Origin: Chitinophaga eiseniae
GTDB taxonomy: Bacteria > Bacteroidota > Bacteroidia > Chitinophagales > Chitinophagaceae
Reading direction: 5' to 3'
Length of the DNA stretch: 64,000 nucleotides
Assembly: GCF_900167135.1 (NCBI RefSeq)
Contig: NZ_FUWZ01000001.1
Span: forward strand, 1,116,001 to 1,180,000
Part shown: positions 55,510-63,608 of the stretch, one piece after another
How the letters are laid out: each line of letters starts with the position of its first letter
Numbering within the stretch: the stretch's first letter is position 1
Program-made: the position numbers and the translations under genes
The notes under the pieces: generated by a model
The model's database searches: none
The model's input: only the letters and a program-made list of their open reading frames with translations
Told to the model about the DNA's origin: nothing

Positions 55510-55543
55510 AAAACGGGTCATCTCTTTGGAGACGACCCGTTTT
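55510..55543. terminator. Terminator after the PVC-type cytochrome gene
   Basis: AAAACGGGTC-A-TCTC / GAGA-C-GACCCGTTTT (one internal mismatch), with a 4-nt loop and A/T flanks. It lies 15 bp beyond the stop of the gene at 55559 on its strand. Confidence 0.8.
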
Positions 55544-55558
55544 AATACCTGTGATGTT

Positions 55559-58174
55559 TTATTTCTTTTGTTGTGCCAGGAAGCTCACGAGCGCTGCAAA
55601 CTCTTCATAAGATAGCGCGTTGGCAAGACCTGCCGGCATCATGGATGTTTTCATTTCCTTACGGCTGATGATATCTGCCGTCTTCACGGTGTATACGTCT
55701 CCCGCAATGTCTCTCAGCACTACCTTGGCGGCTGTTTCTTCCGTCACGAACCCTACGTAGCTCTTATTGCCTTTAGCCGTGATGGTCACGGTGGCAAAGC
55801 CCTGGGAGATGGAGGCGTTAGGTTTCAGGATGGACTCGGCGATCCGCTCACGATTCATGATAGACCCGATTTGTCCCATGAAAGGCCCTTTCATTTTTTC
55901 ACTTCTGCTGAGACTGTGGCAGGCAACGCAGCCCTGGTTGGCAAAGAGTATCTTTCCTTTGGCGGGATCTCCCTTTATTTGTTTTACTGCGATGAGCACA
56001 TCTTCGATAGATGATTTGCCCACCTGTCCTTTTTTGTTTTTTATTTTCTCCAGGTCGACTTTGACTTCTTTGGCAGCCACGGGTTCTGTTGGTTTCAGCG
56101 GGGCGAAGGCCGCTATCTCCATTCTGTGGCGGGCGTCGAGGTCCCGGTAAAGGCCCATGTTGGCGGGACCGGCTTTCTGCGCTTCTCTCTTCAGGAATTT
56201 TTCGATGACAGGCGATCCGGCCCACAGTACTGCTTTGTAATAGGGACCGTGGGAGTCCGGACGGGTGCCCCACCACCAGGAGGCGTCGTAAGTATCTTCT
56301 TTTTTATAGAGCCGTGCGAGGGTAGTCAGGATCTGTCTTTTCACCTTTGCATTTTTAGACAGGCGGTAGGCGGCGATCAGCCCATTTACTGCTTTCTCTT
56401 CATGCACATAACGCAGGGCCCATAGGGCAAGCGTTGCATTCGGGCCGTTGACGGCGGCTATCAGCGCGTCTGTGGCCTGCAGTGCCAGCAGTGCCCGCAC
56501 AGCCAGGTGTGGCAGTACGATCGCGGCATTAGGAGTGGCATGGGGGCCTTCGGGGCTTTTCAACGGCGCCGCAAAGGAAGCCGGTACTTTTGTTTGTAAC
56601 AAAGCGGTGGCGGCATCTGCGCGGCCTAAGCGGCCGAGGCCCACGATGGCCGCGGCGCGCACGCGGGGAGATACGTCTTGCAGTCCCTCCAGGAAAGGTT
56701 GCTCAGGAACATCCGCCAGCAAGCCTTTGCGGTCTGCCAGCGCCCTCAGGGCATGTTCACGAAGACTGGCGTCTTTTGTCAGCGCCACCAAAGCGGCGAT
56801 ACCTTCTTTTCCTGTGGCCTGCGCATAGGTGTAGAGGCCTGCCACGCGTGCATACAGCGGCAGTTGTGCGTCAGATGCTATCTGCAGCGCGGCCGCTGTT
56901 CCCTGTTGCTCTGCGCGCCGGAGCAGTTCCTGCGAGGCGCTTAAGCGGGCTACGGCGCTGGCTGACTTCAGCATGTTAGCTAATTCCGCCACCGATGCCT
57001 TGCCCGGATCAGGGAAGGCGGTATAGGTCCAGTTATTGGGGACGGCCCTGACAACAAACCCTATCGTGTCGCTGCCGGAATAGCCGGCGCCATCCCATGC
57101 GGAAAGGTAAAGCCGGCCGGAGCCGTCCACATCCAGATCGGTGATCTGTGGCAGTGCTATAAAATCTTCTTCTTTTTGTGTGAAAGTGGGGCCATCGGGC
57201 GTTACCCGGTGGATATAGAGCATGCTTCTGCCCCAATCGGCCATCATGGGAACATTGTTGTATTTCGCCGGCCAGGTGGGCTCGGACATAAATAAGGCGC
57301 CTGTGCCGGAGCCGCCGCCCAGGTCTGCCAGCGCGGGAATGATTTCATCGGTAAAATGCTGGAACAGTACCGGGTAACCATATTCGCCGGTCTGGAGGTG
57401 ATGGGAGAACCTTACGTTCCATCCGCCGCCATCGTTGGTGTTTTCCCGGGTGAAGATATTCATGTAGGGGTCGATGGCCACGTCGTACACGTTGCGTGTT
57501 CCATGGGAGAACACTTCCATTTCCGTGCCGTCGGGGCGTACCCTTACAATTCCTCCGCCCAGCATGGTCAGCTTTTTACCGGAACGGTCGGTGGCGTTAT
57601 GGAAGCCGAAGTCACCCACGGCGATATAGATCCAGCCGTCGATGCCCATGCGGATACCATTGGTAGCGTGATCGGTGCCCCGCTCCTGGATGTATTTGCT
57701 GTTGCTGAGATGCTCCACCAGTGGGGTGGGAGGGCCGTCGGCTTTTCCATCGCCGTCTTTATCTTCAAAAACCACCAGCGCCATCCCCGTGGCTTTGCCT
57801 GTTTCGCCGGAGAAGGTGGTGTGCAATACGAAGACCTGCGGGCCCCTGACGATGATACCGCGAGGGTTGTCCACGATGGCGAACTCCGTATGCTGGTCCA
57901 TTTTGCCGTCATTGTCCCGGTCTACCAGCTTCAGTATCCGGCCTTTGCCCGCGTCTTTGCCAAGGGAGCCCATCATGTCTACGCCGACAAACACTTCGCC
58001 CGTGGGCGCTACCGCCAGGCACGCAGGACTGGGGGTAACGGACGGGCCGGAAAACCGGGTGATGTTGAGGTCTGCGGGCGTAGGCGTTGGCGTATTTTGC
58101 GAATACCCTGAAAATGGTTTTACTGTGATAAGCGCTGTAAGGGAACAAATCAGCGCAACAGGAAGTTTGATCAT
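55559..58174 (-). CDS. Cytochrome c (PVC-type) protein with beta-propeller and HEAT-like repeats
   Basis: 871 residues with a signal peptide (about 1-25, ending GYSQ). Residues about 40-390 are a propeller of the sorbosone/glucose dehydrogenase-like type (GVDMMGSLGKDAGKGRILKL, RMGIDGWIYIAVGDFGFHNA, RVRPDGTEMEVFSHGTRNVY, ENTNDGGGWNVRF). About 395-660 is Ala/Leu-rich and HEAT-like. The C-terminal cytochrome c domain has one CxxCH motif (CVACH, Cys749-Cys752-His753) and a likely Met ligand in MMPAGLANALSYEEF. In the wider family this layout is linked to oxidation of sugars or alcohols with electrons passed to the respiratory chain. It stands alone with terminators on both sides. Confidence 0.9.
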   Translation of the reverse strand: MIKLPVALICSLTALITVKPFSGYSQNTPTPTPADLNITRFSGPSVTPSPACLAVAPTGEVFVGVDMMGSLGKDAGKGRILKLVDRDNDGKMDQHTEFAIVDNPRGIIVRGPQVFVLHTTFSGETGKATGMALVVFEDKDGDGKADGPPTPLVEHLSNSKYIQERGTDHATNGIRMGIDGWIYIAVGDFGFHNATDRSGKKLTMLGGGIVRVRPDGTEMEVFSHGTRNVYDVAIDPYMNIFTRENTNDGGGWNVRFSHHLQTGEYGYPVLFQHFTDEIIPALADLGGGSGTGALFMSEPTWPAKYNNVPMMADWGRSMLYIHRVTPDGPTFTQKEEDFIALPQITDLDVDGSGRLYLSAWDGAGYSGSDTIGFVVRAVPNNWTYTAFPDPGKASVAELANMLKSASAVARLSASQELLRRAEQQGTAAALQIASDAQLPLYARVAGLYTYAQATGKEGIAALVALTKDASLREHALRALADRKGLLADVPEQPFLEGLQDVSPRVRAAAIVGLGRLGRADAATALLQTKVPASFAAPLKSPEGPHATPNAAIVLPHLAVRALLALQATDALIAAVNGPNATLALWALRYVHEEKAVNGLIAAYRLSKNAKVKRQILTTLARLYKKEDTYDASWWWGTRPDSHGPYYKAVLWAGSPVIEKFLKREAQKAGPANMGLYRDLDARHRMEIAAFAPLKPTEPVAAKEVKVDLEKIKNKKGQVGKSSIEDVLIAVKQIKGDPAKGKILFANQGCVACHSLSRSEKMKGPFMGQIGSIMNRERIAESILKPNASISQGFATVTITAKGNKSYVGFVTEETAAKVVLRDIAGDVYTVKTADIISRKEMKTSMMPAGLANALSYEEFAALVSFLAQQKK

Positions 58175-58273
58175 TGTAAACTGCTTGTGTAATAGTGGAA
58201 TTTGCCTGTCAAGATATAAAAAAATAAAATTTATTTATAGCCTTTTTTGCCAACTTCCTTTGTACAGCAGCAT

Positions 58274-58308
58274 AAAAGCGGGTGTTTCCTGCGAAACACC
58301 CGCTTTTT
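58274..58308. terminator. Terminator after the beta-lactamase-like hydrolase gene
   Basis: A perfect 14-bp stem (AAAAGCGGGTGTTT / AAACACCCGCTTTT) with a 6-nt loop lies 3 bp beyond the stop codon of the gene at 58311 (minus strand), with A/T-rich flanks. Confidence 0.88.
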
Positions 58309-58310
58309 AT

Positions 58311-59459
58311 CTAAAGCTCAAACAGCATATCCCGTAATTTGAGCCATTCCACTTCTCCATCGTCGTTGTAATCTCCGTTGATCATCACCACTGCTGCCCG
58401 TTTGGTGGCATAGTTGATATACAGTTGCATATGGCTGCCCGGGACATCGCCGCCGTGGCCGAAGATATCCTGGCTACCTGCTTTGCGGTGTTGCCAGAAA
58501 AGCCCGTAGACGTCCTGTGCCCGGGGATTCTGTACTTTACCCATAGCTTCCAGCGTGCCGGCGGTGATGATTTGTTTGCCGTCTTTCACGCCGTTGTTTA
58601 CCAGCATCCTGGCGAATGTGCTGAGGTCTGCCAGGTTGGCGTGCAGGCCGCCGGTGCAGTAGTCCACCATACTATAATTACCGATTGGCTGCCTGTCAAT
58701 GTTATAAGGCATAGCGAAGGGCTGTGTGGCATAATCGCGCAGATGCCATACAAGCGTTGTGGTACCCAGTGGAGCGATGAACTGGCGGTAGGACCAGGCG
58801 CCAAAGTCCTCTTTAACGGTTAGTTCCACAATATAGGCTGCCAATGCGGAGCCCACGTTGGAATAGCTGAAGATGGTGGTATTCCGGTCGTCGTGGAAGG
58901 TGCTCGTGGCGTAGAGTTTTCCGGAAGGGGTCAGCATTTCGCGTACAAATTCCGACAGCGGCATGGGATGGTCCACGTCAGCTATGAGAATGTCTGTCTC
59001 CGCCCGGAGCGCATAGGTGGAGTCACAGATGCCGGAAGAGTGCGACATCAGTGCGCGCAGGGTAATTTTCCTGCCCGGATTTCTGGGGTTTTGCACCTTA
59101 AACGGCAGGTAGGTGTTGATATCGGCATCCAGGTTTAGTTGACCGTTTTCTACCAGTCGCATGATGCTCAGTCCGATGAGTGGTTTGGCGAAAGAACCGA
59201 TTTTGAAAACAGTTTTCGCCGTCACTGCTTCTTTTTTCTCCAGGTTGGCCATGCCGGCGGTTTTAGACCATATGATCCCGTCGGGGCCTACCAGGGCTAC
59301 GGCCACGCCGGGAATCTTCACCCGGTCTGTCAGTACGGCGATCTGTTTCTCTACGTTCTCTGTTTTGAATGAGGCGGAAGGAGAGGTGTCGTCTTTGTCT
59401 TTCTTTTTGCAGGCGCAGAAGGCCAGCAGTAGTCCAAGGCCGAGGCAGTAGTTTCTCAT
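58311..59459 (-). CDS. Class C beta-lactamase-like serine hydrolase lipoprotein
   Basis: 382 residues from the ATG at 59459 (MRNYCLGLGL); the longer frame to 59558 adds 33 residues without a function. The lipobox is LLAFCAC with KKKDKDD after it. The catalytic motifs are complete: Ser-x-x-Lys in KIGSFAKPLIG, Tyr-x-Asn in FSYSNVGSAL, and His-Gly-Gly in IFGHGGDVPGSHM, which stands in for the KTG motif. Such proteins include D-aminopeptidases, esterases and penicillin-binding-like enzymes; a true beta-lactamase is less likely for a lipoprotein of this form. Confidence 0.88.
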   Translation of the reverse strand: MRNYCLGLGLLLAFCACKKKDKDDTSPSASFKTENVEKQIAVLTDRVKIPGVAVALVGPDGIIWSKTAGMANLEKKEAVTAKTVFKIGSFAKPLIGLSIMRLVENGQLNLDADINTYLPFKVQNPRNPGRKITLRALMSHSSGICDSTYALRAETDILIADVDHPMPLSEFVREMLTPSGKLYATSTFHDDRNTTIFSYSNVGSALAAYIVELTVKEDFGAWSYRQFIAPLGTTTLVWHLRDYATQPFAMPYNIDRQPIGNYSMVDYCTGGLHANLADLSTFARMLVNNGVKDGKQIITAGTLEAMGKVQNPRAQDVYGLFWQHRKAGSQDIFGHGGDVPGSHMQLYINYATKRAAVVMINGDYNDDGEVEWLKLRDMLFEL

Positions 59460-59665
59460 TTTTTTTTTCTGCAAATGAAAGCAGTATGGCGTAGACAGGC
59501 GAGGGGTATTATAGGAACAGGGGCATGGCGGCGGCCAACAAACGGTTGTGTCCAACAATGGCCGGATAGGGGTAGCGGCAGACGAGCCGCGTATTATTGG
59601 TAGACTAAATCAGCCGGTTGGTGAGATGAACGGTTACCTTCGTTTCCCGGCGGCTTTTCGAAACA

Positions 59666-60661
59666 ATGGAAATACAAGCAAGCGAGTGGAAAAGAATCAT
59701 ATCTGTTTTCCAGCATTTGGTGCCAGCGGTGGTGTTATACCTGATCGTAGGAATGAACGATTATCAGCCGCAATGGCAACCGGTCATGAAAGTGTTGGCT
59801 ACCCTGTTTATCCTTATTGCCCCTTATGTGAACCAGTATGTGCTGGTGCCGGTACTGCTATTGCGCTTCCGGTACTACGCTTATGCCGCGGCAGTGATAG
59901 CGTTGCTCTCTCTGTTGCTGGGGGTGACGGTTTGGGTGGAGCCGCTGGTGGCGCCCATGCTGAAAGAGGGAAAAGCCTTTGAGCCTTACGAGCTGCAGGA
60001 CGTATGTGTGTTTTTTGTGATGATGTTGTCGCTTGTAGCGGCTTCTACAGCTATACCGCTGTTCTGGCAATGGATGCAGGCCAGCTATTATCGTGCGGCA
60101 AGTTTGCAGACAGAACTGGAGAACCTGAAGAAACAGTTGTCGCCGCACTTCCTGTTTAACACGCTCAATAACCTCGATACGCTGATTTATGCAGATCAGC
60201 AGCGGGCCTCTGCAGTAGTGCATTCTCTTTCCCGGTTGCTTCGCTACCAGCTGTATTTATCGGGCAACGGGCCCGTTCGGCTGCGGCAGGAGCTGGATTT
60301 TATCACTGACTTCCTGTATCTGGAGCAGCTGCGGCATGATGTGCTGGAGATAAACATCAGGGTGGCCGACGATGTGCAGGACGTGTTGTTACATCCGTTC
60401 CTGTTGATGCCTTTTGTGGAGAATGCCGTGAAACATAACAATTATAACGGAAACGCCTATATACATTTGCAGCTGTCCGCTGCTGCCGGCTGTTTGCAGT
60501 TCACCTGTTCCAACCCCGTGGCCCGCGAAGCGGCGCCTGCAGGTGGCGCGGGCCTGAATAATGTACGCCGCCGGTTGTCGCTGTTGTACCCGGACGAGCA
60601 TACGCTGCAAACTGATAATAACGGTCAGGTATATACGGTAGCTTTAACCATCAACATATGA
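59666..60661 (+). CDS. LytS/YehU-type sensor histidine kinase
   Basis: 331 residues. Four TM segments occupy about 1-140 (FQHLVPAVVLYLIVGMN, MKVLATLFILIAPYVNQY, YYAYAAAVIALLSLLLGV, VCVFFVMMLSLVAASTA). The HisKA-like domain of the LytS family follows, with its phospho-acceptor in KKQLSPHFLFNTLNNLDTLI, and the ATPase with LMPFVENAVKHNNYN and GGAGLNNVRRRLSLLY. The last bases overlap the LytTR regulator gene by 4 bp (ATGA). It senses an unknown cue. Confidence 0.92.
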   Translation: MEIQASEWKRIISVFQHLVPAVVLYLIVGMNDYQPQWQPVMKVLATLFILIAPYVNQYVLVPVLLLRFRYYAYAAAVIALLSLLLGVTVWVEPLVAPMLKEGKAFEPYELQDVCVFFVMMLSLVAASTAIPLFWQWMQASYYRAASLQTELENLKKQLSPHFLFNTLNNLDTLIYADQQRASAVVHSLSRLLRYQLYLSGNGPVRLRQELDFITDFLYLEQLRHDVLEINIRVADDVQDVLLHPFLLMPFVENAVKHNNYNGNAYIHLQLSAAAGCLQFTCSNPVAREAAPAGGAGLNNVRRRLSLLYPDEHTLQTDNNGQVYTVALTINI

Positions 60662-61383
60662 ATTGTATTGTAATTGATGATGAACCGCTGGCGAGGGAGA
60701 AGATCCGGTTGCTGGTAGCGCAGGATGTATCGCTGCAGTTGCTGGGCTGTTTCCCGGCGGCAGACAAAGCGGCGGATTTCATGGAGTTGAACCCTGTGGA
60801 TCTCGTCTTCCTGGACGTACAGATGCCTGGCGGTTCAGGACTGGATTTTGCCCGGCAGCTGCCGCCGGAGGTGCTGGTGATCTTCACCTCTGCCTATGCG
60901 GAATATGCGCTGAACAGCTATGACGTGAATGCTATCGATTATCTGGTGAAGCCCGTGCACCCCGCGCGTTTTGCACAGGCGGTACAGAAGGCAATGGACT
61001 TCGCCGATCTGAAAAGGCACCGGAAGCAGCAACAGCAGCAGACTGCGGCCCTGCATAAGGACCATGTGTTTGTGAGGGCCGACAGGCGCCTTCACCGGGT
61101 GGTATTCAGTGACTGCCGGTATATTGAAGGAATCAAGGATTACAGCGTATTACACCTGTCTGACCGCAAGCTGATGGTGGGCGTTAACCTGAAAGCGCTG
61201 CTGGAACAGCTGCCCCAGGACATTTTTGTAAGGATCAGTAAATCGGTGGTGGTTAATTTCCGGCACGTGTCCAGCCTCAATCACCAGGATGTGCGGATAG
61301 GGGAAGCAGAGTTGCTGATCGGCAATGCCTATCGTGAATACCTTTTCTCCTTTTTTGTAGAACATCACGTGGTAGGCAGATGA
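60658..61383 (+). CDS. LytTR-family response regulator
   Basis: 241 residues. The receiver domain (about 1-115) has IDDEPLAREKIRLLV, phospho-acceptor Asp in LVFLDVQMPGGSGLDF, the switch region VIFTSAYAEYALNSYDVNAI and Lys in DYLVKPVHPARF. The LytTR DNA-binding domain (about 140-240) shows FVRADRRLHRVVFSDCRYIE, KDYSVLHLSDRKLMVG and FVRISKSVVVNFRHVSSLNH. A Gln-rich linker (KQQQQQTAAL) joins them. Its start overlaps the kinase, and its end overlaps the convergent ECF sigma gene by 19 bp. Confidence 0.95.
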   Translation: MNCIVIDDEPLAREKIRLLVAQDVSLQLLGCFPAADKAADFMELNPVDLVFLDVQMPGGSGLDFARQLPPEVLVIFTSAYAEYALNSYDVNAIDYLVKPVHPARFAQAVQKAMDFADLKRHRKQQQQQTAALHKDHVFVRADRRLHRVVFSDCRYIEGIKDYSVLHLSDRKLMVGVNLKALLEQLPQDIFVRISKSVVVNFRHVSSLNHQDVRIGEAELLIGNAYREYLFSFFVEHHVVGR

Positions 61384-62597
61384 TCGATTTTTTGTTGAAG
61401 CGTTTGTTTCTCCGGCTGGGTTTTGGAGAGATGCCATGCCTGTTGCAGGTGTTGTAACGCCTGCTGATTATCGATGCCCTGATACAGTTCGCCCAGCAGG
61501 GCATGGTAGTAAGGATTGCCGGAAAGGCCCAGTTTTTCTGCTTCCGGCAGGGCGGCGGCGTTGCCTTTTACTTTCGCGAGGGCGAAAGTACGGTTGAGGG
61601 CCGCTACCGGCGAATATTGCAGCTGCAACAACCGGTTGTACAGCTGTAAAATGTTATCCCATTTTTCCGGCGTGTCTTCCTTGATGGTGTGCCACCAGGC
61701 GATGGTGGCCTCCAGGTGATAGGCCGACAACGCGCTGCCCTGTGAGGCGGCACGCAGGTAGAAAGCGCCTTCGGTGATGAGGGTACGGTTCCATAAAGCT
61801 TCATCCTGGTCCTGGTACAGGATCAGGGCCCCATTTTCATCTTTTCGTGCCGGCAGCCGCGACGCATGAAAACACATCAGGGCCATGAGCGCGTTCACGG
61901 CAGGTGTGTTGGTCAGCGGATGGTCCAGCAGTAGTTTGGTAAGGCGCATAGCTTCGATGCATAATTCCTCGCGGATAACAGTATCCTGGCTTTCGGAGTA
62001 GTAGCCTTCGTTATACAACAGGTAGAGCGTGGTGAGTACTGCGTTTAGCCGTTGCGGTATGGCGGCTGTTTCCGGCATTTCGATGGCTACTTTTTCCGCC
62101 CGCAGTTTCTCCCGGGCGCGGAACAGGCGTTTGTTGATCGTTTCTTTATTGGACAAAAATGCGTTGGCGATTTCGTCAATGCCGAAGCCGCAGAGGATGC
62201 GCAGGGCCAGGCCTATCTGTGCTTCAGGAGGTATGGAAGGGTGACATACGGCAAACAGCATCTGCAGCTGGCTGTCGCTGATGTTTTTATCGGAGAGGTC
62301 TATCTCCGGGGCTGGTGTATCGGTGGTTTGTTTCAGCTCCGGCGCTATCTTCCCGTGGAACATATGCGTGCGGGCGAAATAATTTTTAGCCTTGTTTTTG
62401 GCCACCACATACAACCAGGCCGCAGGGTTTTCCGGAACGCCTTTATAGGGCCATGTCTCCATCGCCAGCAGGAAGGTCTCGCTGGCTATATCTTCCGCCA
62501 GTTCTATATGGTCGATACCAAAATGTTTACACAGAACGGCAGATACCCTGGAGAATTCAGTCCTGAATAAATGTGGTATTAGTTCCTGTTGCTGCAT
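61365..62597 (-). CDS. ECF42-type RNA polymerase sigma factor with C-terminal extension
   Basis: 410 residues, twice the length of a standard ECF. Sigma-2 spans about 8-75 (HIELAEDIASETFLLAMETW, VPENPAAWLYVVAKNKAKNY) and sigma-4 about 110-165 (CHPSIPPEAQIGLALRILCG, FGIDEIANAFLSNKETINKR, LFRAREKLR). The extension (about 170-410) is a TPR-like, helical domain (NAVLTTLYLLYNEGYYSESQ, HLEATIAWWHTIKEDTPEKW), the DUF6596-type tail that defines ECF42. These sigma factors have no anti-sigma factor; the tail controls them, and they are genomically tied to DGPF/YCII proteins. One such gene precedes it by 49 bp. Confidence 0.93.
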   Translation of the reverse strand: MQQQELIPHLFRTEFSRVSAVLCKHFGIDHIELAEDIASETFLLAMETWPYKGVPENPAAWLYVVAKNKAKNYFARTHMFHGKIAPELKQTTDTPAPEIDLSDKNISDSQLQMLFAVCHPSIPPEAQIGLALRILCGFGIDEIANAFLSNKETINKRLFRAREKLRAEKVAIEMPETAAIPQRLNAVLTTLYLLYNEGYYSESQDTVIREELCIEAMRLTKLLLDHPLTNTPAVNALMALMCFHASRLPARKDENGALILYQDQDEALWNRTLITEGAFYLRAASQGSALSAYHLEATIAWWHTIKEDTPEKWDNILQLYNRLLQLQYSPVAALNRTFALAKVKGNAAALPEAEKLGLSGNPYYHALLGELYQGIDNQQALQHLQQAWHLSKTQPEKQTLQQKIDHLPTT

Positions 62598-62610
62598 AAC
62601 GGAAAATTAA

Positions 62611-62632
62611 GCTCCTGCCCATGGGCAGGAGC
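62611..62632. promoter_or_regulatory. Perfect 22-bp palindrome between DGPF gene and ECF42 sigma gene
   Basis: GCTCCTGCCC-AT-GGGCAGGAGC sits 14 bp after the DGPF stop and 13 bp before the sigma start. On the minus strand it is followed by TTAATTTT, so it could act as an attenuating terminator between the two genes. Arms TAACGG (62597-62602 region) and CCGTTA (62632-62637) give a second possible pairing. Confidence 0.6.
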
Positions 62633-62646
62633 CGTTACTGTATCAA

Positions 62647-63000
62647 CTAATGCATATCTTCTCCCCGGATGATCTTTCTTACTTCCACGGTATTGCCTTC
62701 GCCGCCTAAAATGGGGCAGTCTTTGGCAAAAGAAGCGGCTTCGTCGGCAGATTCGGCTTTTACGATAATATAACCGCCCAGCGTTTCCTTGATTTCTCCG
62801 AAAGGTCCGTTAGTGACCATTTTGTTATGATGTACCACGCGGGCGTCGTCAAACAGGAGACCGTTGCCCAATACAAATTTGTTTTGTGCGGCAATGCCGC
62901 CGATCCAGTCCATGGTGGCTTTCATCCATATCTGCATTTGTTCGGGGGAGGCAATTTTCTTACCATCTTCGTGGCGGAAAATCAACATAAATTCGTCCAT
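62647..63000 (-). CDS. YCII/DGPF family protein
   Basis: 117 residues, small alpha/beta (ferredoxin-like) fold. Start MDEFMLIFRHEDGKKIASPE, then the YCII-type segment MKATMDWIGGIAAQNKFV, and the defining DGPF motif here as TNGPFGEIKETLGGYIIVKA, ending in VEVRKIIRGEDMH. DGPF proteins are the usual partners of ECF42 sigma factors, which stand next to them on the genome and control them. No active-site residue of known function can be named with certainty. Confidence 0.9.
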   Translation of the reverse strand: MDEFMLIFRHEDGKKIASPEQMQIWMKATMDWIGGIAAQNKFVLGNGLLFDDARVVHHNKMVTNGPFGEIKETLGGYIIVKAESADEAASFAKDCPILGGEGNTVEVRKIIRGEDMH

Positions 63001-63218
63001 GATGAGTGCGTTTTTGTTATGAGAAATATTGTTTCAGAACACCCCTTAACAAATGGAAATTACCAAATTGGACAGCTGCCGGAAAAAATATTTACAATCC
63101 TGCGTCCGCTTTCGTTCACGCGGCAGTCCTGCAGGGAAAATCACGTAAAAGCGGGATTTTCTGTCTGTCCTGATTATTTTAAATTGTTAACATTTCTAAT
63201 CACTCAAACCGGTAAATT

Positions 63219-63362
63219 ATGAAAAAGAAACCCGCAGCCAAATTAAAATTGGCTAAAATCAAAGTGGCCGCCCTCAGTCAAACCGTTGTGGTAGAAGATC
63301 ATAACCGCACCCTGCCGATCACACAACACAAAACCTGCCCTGAAACTTTCTGGGTTTGTTAG
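63219..63362 (+). CDS. 47-aa class I lanthipeptide-precursor-like peptide
   Basis: This short ORF lies in a 600-bp gap between the DGPF gene and the next exported protein. The leader-like half is basic (MKKKPAAKLKLAKIKVAALSQ, given here as residues 1-21 in two parts: MKKKPAAKLK and LAKIKVAALSQ), matching the 'L.L.K..IA.LS' form of Bacteroidota class I lanthipeptide leaders. The rest carries five Thr after the leader and two Cys: Thr39-Cys40 and Thr43-x3-Cys47, where Cys47 is the final residue; Thr-x3-Cys is the usual spacing of a methyllanthionine ring. No modification enzyme (LanB/LanC) is in the window. It would be modified in trans if real. Confidence 0.55.
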   Translation: MKKKPAAKLKLAKIKVAALSQTVVVEDHNRTLPITQHKTCPETFWVC

Positions 63363-63460
63363 TCTCGCAAAGGCTTAGTAAGAGAGCAAAGACCGCAGAG
63401 AAGGCGTTTTGTTGATAAGAGCGCAGCGAAAGCGGATGCCTTTGTTTAGTCTGATTGTAT

Positions 63461-63582
63461 AAGAACGCAAAGAAACGAATAGCATAGGCCGTTGGCTATT
63501 GTATTTATCCTTTACAATAACTATTTTGGGAAGGACATATATTATAATCAACCAAATATAAGATTCGTTTCTTTGCGTTCTT
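63461..63582. repeat. Second CGCAAAG-type inverted repeat
   Basis: Perfect 20-bp arms (63461-63480 and 63563-63582) read AAGAACGCAAAGAAACGAAT and its complement, with an 82-bp AT-rich spacer. The CGCAAAG word is shared with the element at 27877-28050. Nearby copies of GCAAAG/CGCAG words (63367-63430 and 63600) extend the pattern. It lies between the lanthipeptide-like ORF and the isomerase gene. Confidence 0.8.
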
Positions 63583-63608
63583 GTTTTTTCTTATAAAATC
63601 TTTGCGTG

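Noticed and set aside
58311..59558. Calling the serine hydrolase a beta-lactamase that gives drug resistance
   Set aside because: SxxK and YxN are typical of the wider class C-like hydrolases; the lipoprotein form and HGG motif are more common in esterases and peptidases.
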